Source of the DNA: an uncultured Candidatus Melainabacteria bacterium
GTDB lineage: Bacteria > Cyanobacteriota > Vampirovibrionia > Gastranaerophilales > Gastranaerophilaceae
Assembly (NCBI GenBank): GCA_947525005.1
Contig: CANNUY010000001.1
Location: forward strand, 310,001-374,000
Length of the DNA: 64,000 bases
Direction: 5' to 3'
In this document: positions 32,610 to 40,532 of the stretch, one piece after another
Position numbering within the stretch: position 1 is the first letter of the stretch
Layout of the letters: every line of letters begins with the position of its first letter
Notes under the pieces: generated by a model
Seen by the model: the letters and a program-made list of their open reading frames with translations, nothing else
Told to the model about the DNA's origin: nothing
Databases searched by the model: none
Translations under genes and position numbers: made by a program

Positions 32610-33464
32610 ATGACAAAAAAAATAGTAATAGCTTTGATATTGACGTTGAGCCTATCTTGTTTAAATTCTTTTGCAGAAGATGTTGTTCCAAACTATAATG
32701 AAATGGGAGTAAATTACACAAACTCAAAAGAATACGACAAGGCGATTGAGTGCTTTACAAAGGCTATATCCGATGTTCAACGTTCTGCGTATCTTTATTA
32801 TAATCGTGGGATTGCAGAGTTTTATGCTGGGAAATATGAGCTTGCTTTAAAGGATTTTACAAAAGCGATTTCTTTTATGCCTGATAACTCAAAATTCTAT
32901 TTTAATAAAGCTTTAACCGAAGAAAAATTAGGTAATGATAAAGCTGTTATTTTGAACTGTACAAAGGCTATTTTATTCGATGAAAAGTGTTATCAAGCCT
33001 ACGTTACACGTGCAGGAATTTATATAAAACAAAAGAAATTGAATAAGGCTGTTGAGGATATAAATAAGGCGATTGAGCTTAACCCTGATGATACGCAATC
33101 TTATTATAATAGAGCGTTGATTTATTATGCACAAAAAGAATATAGATTGGCTTTAATGGATTTGGACGTTGTGCTTGAGGTTGAACCGAATAACGTTGAT
33201 GCCTTAATCAATCGTGCAAGTATAAAATTCATTGTTCGTGATTGTAGAGGTGCAATTCTTGATGGCGAAAAAGCTGTAAAATTAAAGCCTGATAGCGAAT
33301 CTGCGTGGTTTAATTTGGGTATGTCATATCTTGCTATTCAAAATTATAAAGATGCAGAACGCTCGTTTGAAAAAGCTTATGACATCAATCCACAAAATCG
33401 TGAAGCACACAAGTATATGATGCATTCTAAAAGAATGATGATAAATTTTAAAGATGTGGTATAG
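32610..33464 (+). CDS. secreted tetratricopeptide-repeat protein
   Basis: The 284-residue protein has a Sec signal peptide ('MTKKIVIALILTLSLSCLNSFA', cleavage near 22; the Cys at 17 is not in a clear lipobox). Seven tandem TPR units of about 34 residues follow, for example 'YLYYNRGIAEFYAGKYELAL' and 'SAWFNLGMSYLAIQNYKDAE'. TPR solenoids bind other proteins, so this is likely a periplasmic scaffold or assembly factor. It starts 2 nt after the UPF0173 stop, and nadK follows 51 nt after it, so the three form an operon. The partner is unknown. Confidence 0.88.
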   Translation: MTKKIVIALILTLSLSCLNSFAEDVVPNYNEMGVNYTNSKEYDKAIECFTKAISDVQRSAYLYYNRGIAEFYAGKYELALKDFTKAISFMPDNSKFYFNKALTEEKLGNDKAVILNCTKAILFDEKCYQAYVTRAGIYIKQKKLNKAVEDINKAIELNPDDTQSYYNRALIYYAQKEYRLALMDLDVVLEVEPNNVDALINRASIKFIVRDCRGAILDGEKAVKLKPDSESAWFNLGMSYLAIQNYKDAERSFEKAYDINPQNREAHKYMMHSKRMMINFKDVV

Positions 33465-33515
33465 TGGTAAGAATAAAACATAGGTCATAATTTTGTAAAT
33501 TATAAAAGGTGAAAA

Positions 33516-34292
33516 ATGAAAGTTGCAATCGTTACTAATCCGAATATAGAAAAATCATCTGATTTAAGCCATAAGATGTCTGAGAGGTTCAGGCATGAGG
33601 GACTTGAAACAGAGGTTTTGGATATAGATAATTTGAGGTCTGGGTTTGATTTTGTGTTTGCGATTGGTGGCGATGGAACGATGTTAAAAACTACACGTTT
33701 TTATTCAGAATTTGATACACCTGTTATGGGTGTGAATCTTGGTAGACTTGGTTTTTTGTCTTTAATAAAACCGAGTGATATCGATAAATTGGTTGAGATA
33801 TTAAAAGAAAAACAATATGAAATTCAAGAACGTATAATGCTCAAAGGTACTGGATTAAAGGCTCTTAATGACTTCGTTATTAAAGGTTCTACGTGTAACC
33901 GTACATCAAAATTCAGTTTGTTTATAAACGGAAACCACGTATATGATTGTATTGCTGATGGGCTTGTTGTTTCAACACCTACAGGGTCTACGGCTTATGG
34001 ACTTTCTGCTGGGGGACCTGTTTTATCTCCAGAATTAAATTGTATGGTTATTGTTCCGATATGTCCTCATACAATGACGGTTCGTCCACTTGTTATTCCT
34101 GATGATGAAACTGTTACAATAAAAAGCGAGGGAATGAATATTTCTGCTGATGGTCAGCAAAATATAAGTGACTTAAATGAAATAGTTATTGAAAAAACAA
34201 AGACTAAAGCAAAGATGGCATTTCCTAAAAATGAGTTTTATTCTATTTTGAAAAATAAACTTTATTGGGGTGTATCTGCAATTTCTGAATAA
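33516..34292 (+). CDS. nadK: NAD kinase
   Basis: The 258-residue enzyme phosphorylates NAD to NADP. It has the catalytic 'IGGDGTML' (GGDG at 51-54, D53 as base), 'GVNLGRLGFLS', 'NDFVIKGST', and 'DGLVVSTPTGSTAYGLSAGGPV' with 'PICPHTMTVRPLVI'. It ends soon after the fold. AAAAGGTGA precedes the ATG. It is the last gene of the UPF0173-TPR-nadK run. NadK with ribD nearby points to cofactor synthesis but is no proof of co-regulation. Confidence 0.95.
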   Translation: MKVAIVTNPNIEKSSDLSHKMSERFRHEGLETEVLDIDNLRSGFDFVFAIGGDGTMLKTTRFYSEFDTPVMGVNLGRLGFLSLIKPSDIDKLVEILKEKQYEIQERIMLKGTGLKALNDFVIKGSTCNRTSKFSLFINGNHVYDCIADGLVVSTPTGSTAYGLSAGGPVLSPELNCMVIVPICPHTMTVRPLVIPDDETVTIKSEGMNISADGQQNISDLNEIVIEKTKTKAKMAFPKNEFYSILKNKLYWGVSAISE

Positions 34293-34512
34293 AGGTCAGT
34301 TCTTGTAGGGATTTTGAAACAAGTTTTACTACTGTCTATGATAATTTTAAACCGTCATTGCGAACGATTGAACAGTTTGTAATGTATTAAGTGTGGCAAT
34401 CCATAAATCAACTGTTATGTAAACATAAAACGTCATTCAGAGTGGTTTGCAAGTACTACTTTAATGCAAGCGAAGAATCCCCCTGAACATGTAGAATTAT
34501 TAATTTATGTTA
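34293..34512. repeat. intergenic dispersed-repeat-like element
   Basis: Two related units begin with CGTCATT (34352 and 34431). One reads CGTCATTGCGAACGATTGAA and later GTGGCAATCC. The other reads CGTCATTCAGAGTGG and later GCGAAGAATCCCCC, with an inner TTGCA / TGCAA stem. The 'CGTCATTGCGA...GCAATCC' style is that of dispersed intergenic repeats found in many bacterial genomes. No gene is seen. Confidence 0.5.
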
Positions 34513-34995
34513 TTACTTAACGCAGGCATGGATATTTCTTGTGTGACAGATTGCAATAGCTATAGCATCAACAGTATCATCTAGTTTTGGCAAATCATCT
34601 GTGCCAAGCACAAGTCCTACACGTTGTTCAACTTCTTTTTTCTCTGCTCTACCATAGCCTGTCAAAACTTGTTTAACCTCGATTGGTGTGTATTCTGCAA
34701 ACGGTACATCATATTTTTGGAGTGCCGTTAAAATCACACCTCTAGCCTCAGCAACAGGTATAATTGTTCGTTGGTTTTTGAAGAAAAATAGTTTTTCTAT
34801 TGATGCAAAATCAGGCTTGTATTTTTCGAGTATTACTGATAGGTCGTTATAAATTTCTAATAAGCGTTCGCTATCTGTCAGGTTTTTGTTTGTTTGGATA
34901 GAACCTGATGTTTCTAGTGTTATTTTGTCCTTTTCGTAATTTATTATTCCGTATCCGACAATCGCCATTCCCGGATCAATTCCCAAAATTCTCAT
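34513..34995 (-). CDS. ruvC: Holliday junction resolvase RuvC
   Basis: RuvC cleaves Holliday junctions symmetrically after RuvAB branch migration. The 160-residue protein has the RNase H-like catalytic acids: D7 ('MRILGIDPG'), E67 ('FASIEKLFF'), and D140 and D143 ('LDDTVDAIAIAI'). 'NQRTIIPVAEARGVIL' and 'YTPIEVKQVLTGYGRAEKKEV' are typical. No Shine-Dalgarno is visible before the ATG. ruvA and ruvB are not adjacent. Confidence 0.95.
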   Translation of the reverse strand: MRILGIDPGMAIVGYGIINYEKDKITLETSGSIQTNKNLTDSERLLEIYNDLSVILEKYKPDFASIEKLFFFKNQRTIIPVAEARGVILTALQKYDVPFAEYTPIEVKQVLTGYGRAEKKEVEQRVGLVLGTDDLPKLDDTVDAIAIAICHTRNIHACVK

Positions 34996-35078
34996 AGTTA
35001 TAATGATATCATATTTATAAATATTTGCCTAATAATATCGTTTCGTAGTACAATTAAATGACTAAAACTGGGGGAATT

Positions 35079-36329
35079 ATGACAAACGATTTGACTAGAT
35101 ATGATGTAGGGATAATTGGTGGTGGACCAGCAGGTTATACGACTGCTTTCTATGAGGTTTCTAAGGGTAAATCTGTTGTTCTTTTTGAAAAAGATAAGCT
35201 AGGTGGAACTTGTTTGAACAGAGGTTGTATTCCTACAAAAGCCTTTATGCATGTGGCTGACTTATATACTGAGATGAAGTCTGCCGATAAATTAGGTTTG
35301 ATGTGTGAAAATATTGATGTTGATTTTGAAAAAGTTGTTGAATACAAAAACGGTGTTGTTCAAAAACTCTTGAAGTCATTAGAGTTGATGGTTAAGAACG
35401 CTAAAATTAAGGTTGTTAATGCTGAAGCAAAGGTTGTTGCTGATAACAAGGTTTTTGCTGATGGTGAAGAATATTGTTGTGATGAAATTGTTGTTGCGAC
35501 TGGTTCTAAACCACGTGTTATAAAAGGGCTTGAATATGACCATGAGTTTATTTTATCATCTGATGATATTTTAGCTATGACAAAGTTGCCTAAAAGTATT
35601 GTTATTGTTGGTTCGGGTGCTATTGGTATTGAATGGGCAAGAATTTTGTCAGCGTTTGGGGTTGAAGTTAGCGTGGTTGAGTTGGCAGAACGACTTGTGC
35701 CGTTGGCTGATTGGGAAGTGTCAAAACGTGTTGAACGTATTTTTAAGATGAAAAAGATTAAGACTTATTTGTCGACTTGTGTAGAGAAGATTGTTGATAA
35801 AAAAGTTGTACTTTCTAATGGTGAAGAACTTGAACCTGAGTGCGTTTTGGTTGCTGTAGGTAGAGAGGCTGTTCGACCTGATACGGAATTTGATGTTGAG
35901 TGTATTGGTGATGCTTGTGGAGAAATCCAGCTTGCACATTATGCTATGAGTCAGGCAAAGGACTTGGTTTTGGGTATTCCGTTTGATAAAAAACTTGTGC
36001 CATCTGTTATATATGGAACTCCTGAAATTGCGTGGGTTGGTGAGGTTTCTAAGTGTAAAGAAGAAGATGAAAATTATCAAAAATCGGTTATACTTGTTTC
36101 TGCGTTGGGTAAATCTCAATGTGATAATTCTACAGAGGGGTTCATTAAGATACTTGCAAAAGATAATAAGATTGTTGGTGCAAGTATTGTTTCAAAAGAG
36201 GCTTCTTCATTGGTTCAACAGTTGGTTATTGCAATTCAGAATGAGATATCAGTAGATGAGTTGAAAAAGGTTTGTTTTGCACACCCTACATATTCAGAGG
36301 GTATATTTGAGGGGTTGATGAGATTATGA
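35079..36329 (+). CDS. lpd: dihydrolipoamide dehydrogenase (E3), compact form
   Basis: E3 is the FAD enzyme that reoxidises lipoyl groups of 2-oxoacid dehydrogenase or glycine cleavage complexes and passes electrons to NAD. The protein has the FAD motif 'GIIGGGPAGY', the redox disulfide 'GGTCLNRGCIPTK' (C45, C50), NAD motif 'IVIVGSGAIGIEWARIL', 'CIGDACG', and the active-site 'AHPTYSE' near the C-terminus. At 416 residues it is 40-50 shorter than usual, with a compact central domain. ATG 35079 is chosen, behind GGGGGA; ATG 35058 has no Shine-Dalgarno. Its stop overlaps the lipA start by 4 nt (ATGA). Confidence 0.93.
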   Translation: MTNDLTRYDVGIIGGGPAGYTTAFYEVSKGKSVVLFEKDKLGGTCLNRGCIPTKAFMHVADLYTEMKSADKLGLMCENIDVDFEKVVEYKNGVVQKLLKSLELMVKNAKIKVVNAEAKVVADNKVFADGEEYCCDEIVVATGSKPRVIKGLEYDHEFILSSDDILAMTKLPKSIVIVGSGAIGIEWARILSAFGVEVSVVELAERLVPLADWEVSKRVERIFKMKKIKTYLSTCVEKIVDKKVVLSNGEELEPECVLVAVGREAVRPDTEFDVECIGDACGEIQLAHYAMSQAKDLVLGIPFDKKLVPSVIYGTPEIAWVGEVSKCKEEDENYQKSVILVSALGKSQCDNSTEGFIKILAKDNKIVGASIVSKEASSLVQQLVIAIQNEISVDELKKVCFAHPTYSEGIFEGLMRL

Positions 36330-37204
36330 AAGAAATAACAAAAAGATTACCTGATTATTTGAAACGTCCGATTATTGATACTGATAAAACAAAGACGGTT
36401 AGACATATATTGAAATCAAAACATTTGAATACTGTTTGTGAGGGGGCAAGATGTCCTAATAAGAACGAGTGTTATCAGCATAATACGGCTACATTTTTGA
36501 TTATGGGAAATGTTTGTACAAGGAACTGTAAGTATTGCAATATTTCTACAGCTAGACCTGAACCGTTAGATAAGGACGAACCTAGACGAGTTGCTGAGGC
36601 AGTTGCAGAGTTGGGGTTGGATTATTCTGTTATTACTTCTGTTACAAGAGATGATGTTGAAGACGGTGGTGCTGAACATTTCGCTGAGTGCATAAGAGAG
36701 ATTAGACGATTGTCACCTAATACTAAGGTTGAGATTTTGACTCCTGATTTTAGAAGTAGACATTCTAGATATGAGTTTAATAAAGAATCATTGGATACTA
36801 TTATTGAGGCAAAGCCTGACGTGTTCAACCATAATATAGAAACTGTGAGGGGAATATTTGACGAGGCAAGACCTTTAGGAAATTATGACTTGTCTTTATC
36901 TGTGTTGGATTACGTGAAGAAAAATAGTGATATTCCTACAAAGTCAGGGTTTATGATAGGGCTAGGTGAGAGCTTAGAACAGATAGAAGAAACTATGAAG
37001 GACTTGAGGAGTGTTGACTGTGATATTTTGACGATAGGACAGTATATTAGACCGTCAAAACAACATTTGGAAGTGGTTAAGTATTATAGACTTGATGAAT
37101 ATGATTATTTGAGAGAAAAGGCTAAGAAGCTTGGGTTTAAAAAATATCAGATTGATCCGTTGGTACGTAGCTCTTATCATGCAAAAAAACTCTGCGAGGA
37201 GTAA
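36326..37204 (+). CDS. lipA: lipoyl synthase
   Basis: LipA inserts two sulfurs into octanoyl groups on carrier proteins, using radical SAM chemistry. The 292-residue protein has the auxiliary-cluster motif 'CEGARCPNKNEC' (C38, C43, C49), the radical SAM motif 'CTRNCKYC' (C64, C68, C71), and the C-terminal 'RSSYHA' whose Ser ligates the auxiliary cluster. 'GFMIGLGES' and 'GQYIRPSKQHL' are typical. The start overlaps lpd by 4 nt, so both are translationally coupled. They form a lipoate module, but the E1/E2 or Gcv partner genes and lipB are not in the window. A strong terminator follows. Confidence 0.96.
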   Translation: MKEITKRLPDYLKRPIIDTDKTKTVRHILKSKHLNTVCEGARCPNKNECYQHNTATFLIMGNVCTRNCKYCNISTARPEPLDKDEPRRVAEAVAELGLDYSVITSVTRDDVEDGGAEHFAECIREIRRLSPNTKVEILTPDFRSRHSRYEFNKESLDTIIEAKPDVFNHNIETVRGIFDEARPLGNYDLSLSVLDYVKKNSDIPTKSGFMIGLGESLEQIEETMKDLRSVDCDILTIGQYIRPSKQHLEVVKYYRLDEYDYLREKAKKLGFKKYQIDPLVRSSYHAKKLCEE

Positions 37205-37586
37205 ATGAGGAAGTTTTAAAGAAGAATTCCTGTGTATATATAACAATAAACGGCTCTTATCTTTACGATAAGAGCCGTTAGACTTTTTTCAGAGTACTTA
37301 ACACTTTCTCAAGGTGTCACCCTGTATTTTTATCATTTATTATTTTCCCATTTTGTCAAGTCTATAACAACAGTATTTGTTATTATCCCCCACCACAAAC
37401 TTTGCAAGATCTACCGCCACGCATTATGGTATCTTTATTTCAATTTTGCAACTGAAATTGAAATAAAGTGTTGTTATAAATGTTTTTATTTCAATTTAGA
37501 AAATAAATTGCTTATAAAATACAAAAATCCTTCTTCTTATTTAGTTTTTAATTGATTGAATAGGTATTAGCAAAAAATATTTTTAT
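37205..37586. other. 382-bp intergenic region with AT-rich inverted repeat
   Basis: No gene. It contains the lipA terminator. It also holds a perfect inverted repeat CTTTATTTCAATTT / AAATTGAAATAAAG (37433-37446, 37455-37468) and a third, direct copy TTTATTTCAATTT at 37485-37497. The third copy makes a binding-site or repeat role more likely than a terminator. AT-rich DNA runs up to the next gene. Confidence 0.5.
37249..37289 (+). terminator. rho-independent terminator after lipA
   Basis: AACGGCTCTTATC TTTAC GATAAGAGCCGTT perfect 13-bp stem, then AGAC and six T. Confidence 0.88.
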
Positions 37587-38402
37587 ATGCTTTTTATAAG
37601 TATGGATTTATCTGTATCACCCAACATAAAATTTTCATACGATATCGTAAAAGGCTCTGCTGAAGACAGAAGACGTTTTGCTGAACGTCTAAATGAACAA
37701 ATTTATGAAAAAATAGAACCTCATATAAAAAATAACGAACTATCTGTAGATGTGTTTGAAAAAAGTCTTAAGGAAACCATTCCTGAACAAAAAAGAATAG
37801 ATATAATTCCTTTTGAATCTGATGAAGAAGATGTCGAAGGTTGTTCTGATATGATTGAAGCTGATGACGGTACTTTAATAGGTCAAACAATTGAAATTCC
37901 AATGAAAGATGGTAAAATATCAACCGAAAATTTAGATACAGTTTTTCACGAGTGCAGGCATGTTTTAGATAATTTATGTAACCCTAAATGCTCTGCAAGA
38001 GTTAATAAAATGACAATTGATAGATCAGGTGGTCGTGCGTATAATAATTTGTTAGATAAAGTTTATCATGATGTAGACGATTTATCTCCAAAATCAAAAG
38101 AAAAAGAGTTGAAAAATACTCGTAAGGCAATAAATGATTTCTTAAAACAACGTCCAGAAAGAACTCACGTAGATTGTCTTCAAGACCTACGTCATTGTAT
38201 GGAAACAGAACGTAATGCATTTTCTGATGAGGTAAAGGTTAGAGAAAAGATGTATGAAAAAAATATAAAATTCAGTGATGATGAACCCTATGACGATGCA
38301 CCATTTTTCATGTTTGATGAAAAAATAGAACTCATAAAAAATATGACAGCAGAAATTATTGCCAAACAAAGACGCGAACATAAGTTGTCACTTGAGGGAT
38401 AG
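37587..38402 (+). CDS. hypothetical protein with HExxH zincin-like motif
   Basis: The 271-residue protein has no signal peptide and no membrane helix. The key feature is 'TVFHECRHVLDNL', with HExxH at residues 121-125, the zinc and catalytic motif of zincin metallopeptidases, in a plausible helical context. A third ligand cannot be fixed; acidic candidates lie in the helical second half ('METERNAFSDEV', about 212-223). Residues 75-95 are very acidic. The rest is charged and helical. I know no matching family. It has no clear Shine-Dalgarno; the start may be ATG 37587 or ATG 37602. It stands just upstream of the GH15-like gene and after the lipA terminator. Confidence 0.7.
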   Translation: MLFISMDLSVSPNIKFSYDIVKGSAEDRRRFAERLNEQIYEKIEPHIKNNELSVDVFEKSLKETIPEQKRIDIIPFESDEEDVEGCSDMIEADDGTLIGQTIEIPMKDGKISTENLDTVFHECRHVLDNLCNPKCSARVNKMTIDRSGGRAYNNLLDKVYHDVDDLSPKSKEKELKNTRKAINDFLKQRPERTHVDCLQDLRHCMETERNAFSDEVKVREKMYEKNIKFSDDEPYDDAPFFMFDEKIELIKNMTAEIIAKQRREHKLSLEG

Positions 38403-38535
38403 AAATATATAAATGCGTAAGTGTTGAATTCGTTTCAATATTTTGTATTTAAGGCATACTTACTCAATAAATGTATATAATAATTTTTCTAAAAACAAAA
38501 AAAAGCCGTCTTTTTTCAGAGCGGCTACTAGACTT

Positions 38536-38744
38536 GGGGAGGAGGTATGAAAACCATTTGGCTTTCATATTATTGTTTACGTCATTATTTGAAAAAACAT
38601 TACAAAACTTATCAAAAACTCATCTTTTTAGAGGAGATTAGCAAAAATTATTTTGTTCATACTTTATATTGTGTGTGGTGGTGTAATGAATACAATCAAT
38701 TTAGTAAATTTAAAATATCCAACAAATACCCAAAATATAAATAA
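38536..38744 (+). other. very strong Shine-Dalgarno and short overlapping reading frame
   Basis: GGGGAGGAGG (38536-38545) lies 1 nt before ATG 38547, which opens a 65-codon frame ending at 38744. That frame overlaps the start of the GH15-like gene (38686) by 59 nt in another frame. Its product is Tyr/Lys-rich with no recognisable pattern. It could be a leader peptide that couples translation, or chance behind a purine-rich site. A weak AGCCG / CGGCT stem-loop lies just upstream. Confidence 0.35.
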
Positions 38745-40371
38745 GCCTGTTATAACTCCAAGTTTTGAAGCGAGGTTTCCTAACGGATTAAAAAAACCTG
38801 AACATATTAAGCCATATTTCGCATACAGAGATTTTGCTAGATATAATCCTGTAAAAAAGAATTTCGGTAACTACGAAATCCCTGTGCACAATGAAGAAAT
38901 CTCAAAACGTCTAAAACCCGAATATAAAAAATCAGAGTTCCAATCCCTATTCGATTTTACTAAGTCAAAAGGTACTTTTGATTACATAATGGATAATAAA
39001 ACAGGATTTATAAAAACTTCTTTAATCAATCATAAAGAAAATGAACTTATGTCAGATTTGATATGGATTACAGACTCTTGTCATAATATGGAATTAATCA
39101 AGAAAAATGATCCAAAATCTTGCACAAAGGTTCTAAATAAACTTGCTGAATTGTATGAAGGTCAACAATCAAAGTTTGATGAAGTGATAGCTGAACCTTC
39201 AAAATACAAGCACAACGGTTTTTGGCCACATGAAGGTCAAGTCGGTGTGGGACATTGTTTTGAACCAAACTCAAAACAACCTCACAAGTGGTTTGCAAAG
39301 ACAAGGTTGGAATCTGTAGGAAACTATCTTCAAACTTCTGCAGATATAATAACAGAAGGCTTAAATGGTGGTAAATACGGTTATAAAACAGTAGAAGAAA
39401 TTCCTCAAAATGTAGTTGAGTCAATTTCAAACTGTACAAAATATTTGAAAGCTATTAATTATCCAAATGCTCGTTCTTGTGGAGCTTGGGAAGAACAAAC
39501 TTTCGTAAACTCTTTGACAAGTGATACTTCAATCGTTAATGAAGGATTTAGAAAAGTCATGGATTTGATGTATGCTCCAACTGATAATAAAAAAATGGTA
39601 GAGTTTAGAAATCGTGTTTTATCATCAAAAAATGGAGATGTGTTTGAGGATAAAAAAGGGTTGGAAAAAGTCTTGAAATCAGGTGAAGAAAGAATTCTTG
39701 AACACCCTGATTTAGAAACAGTTAAGGGAACTTATAACAAAAAAGTTAGACCTGACCAAGAAAAATGTTTGTCTAGAGATGAAGATGCTAGTTTGAGTTT
39801 CTTATATCAAACAGAAAAACTTAGTAAAGATGTTGAAAAAGATAGTGCTAAAAAATTGCTTTATCTAAAGAAATTGACAAAATCAATTACTAGACCAAAT
39901 GGGGCAATTAGATATAAAGGTGATGAATATCTTAATCTTGACTATCACACATTGAAAAATCAATGGACAGATAACAAAAAAACAAATGAAGCTGAGTGGT
40001 TTTTGGTTTCAGAAATCGCAAACGCTTATGGTTCAATCGCAGGTAATCTACTGAACCATGTTGAAAAAACGGGCGAAATGAGTGGGAAAACTCAAAAACT
40101 TTTGAAAATGGCAATAAACGGTGAAACGGAATACATAAACAGAAGTTATGCGAGAATAACACCTAAAAATATGACGAAGTCAAATCATTATTCTTGTCCG
40201 TCATATAGATTACCTGAAGCCTATGAAGCAGTTACTACTAAAAATGGAAAAATAAAATATGTTCCTGGTGCTCACAGTCCTTTAACTTGGGCTGAGTCAT
40301 CTCTGTATAAAGCCTCTGAACAATATCTTTCTAATTTAGAAAAAGTGGAGAAATTAAAAGCCTTTGATTGA
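38686..40371 (+). CDS. glycoside hydrolase family 15 / phosphorylase kinase-like protein
   Basis: The 561-residue protein appears to be an (alpha/alpha)6-barrel of the GH15/phosphorylase b kinase alpha type. Residues 266-273 read 'CGAWEEQTF', like the conserved W-E-E of that group. A second landmark is 'NEAEWFLVSEIANAYGSIAGNL' (about 435-456), and the C-terminal 'AHSPLTWAESSLYKASEQYL' matches the 'PLtWa.a' end motif. GH15 enzymes cleave alpha-glucans from the non-reducing end; cyanobacterial members are poorly characterised, and catalytic acids are not certain here. No signal peptide. The N-terminus has a Pro/Asn-rich 'PTNTQNINKPVITPSFEARF' segment. ATG 38686 is chosen, behind GGTGGTG. The assignment is by eye. 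Confidence 0.65.
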   Translation: MNTINLVNLKYPTNTQNINKPVITPSFEARFPNGLKKPEHIKPYFAYRDFARYNPVKKNFGNYEIPVHNEEISKRLKPEYKKSEFQSLFDFTKSKGTFDYIMDNKTGFIKTSLINHKENELMSDLIWITDSCHNMELIKKNDPKSCTKVLNKLAELYEGQQSKFDEVIAEPSKYKHNGFWPHEGQVGVGHCFEPNSKQPHKWFAKTRLESVGNYLQTSADIITEGLNGGKYGYKTVEEIPQNVVESISNCTKYLKAINYPNARSCGAWEEQTFVNSLTSDTSIVNEGFRKVMDLMYAPTDNKKMVEFRNRVLSSKNGDVFEDKKGLEKVLKSGEERILEHPDLETVKGTYNKKVRPDQEKCLSRDEDASLSFLYQTEKLSKDVEKDSAKKLLYLKKLTKSITRPNGAIRYKGDEYLNLDYHTLKNQWTDNKKTNEAEWFLVSEIANAYGSIAGNLLNHVEKTGEMSGKTQKLLKMAINGETEYINRSYARITPKNMTKSNHYSCPSYRLPEAYEAVTTKNGKIKYVPGAHSPLTWAESSLYKASEQYLSNLEKVEKLKAFD

Positions 40372-40415
40372 TATTAATATTATCTAAAGACTTGTTATTT
40401 TCTACTAAAATTGCT

Positions 40416-40442
40416 TTGACAACAGTTTTTTTGTTTTATAAT
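40416..40442 (+). promoter_or_regulatory. adhE: probable adhE promoter
   Basis: -35 TTGACA (40416-40421) and -10 TATAAT (40437-40442) with a short 15-bp spacer, about 90 nt upstream of the adhE start. Confidence 0.55.
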
Positions 40443-40532
40443 ATTAGTGTATAAATTACACAAAATAACTACTATGGATATAAAATTATGGATTTAAAAC
40501 AAATATTTCATTACATAAAAAAGGAGAAAAAA

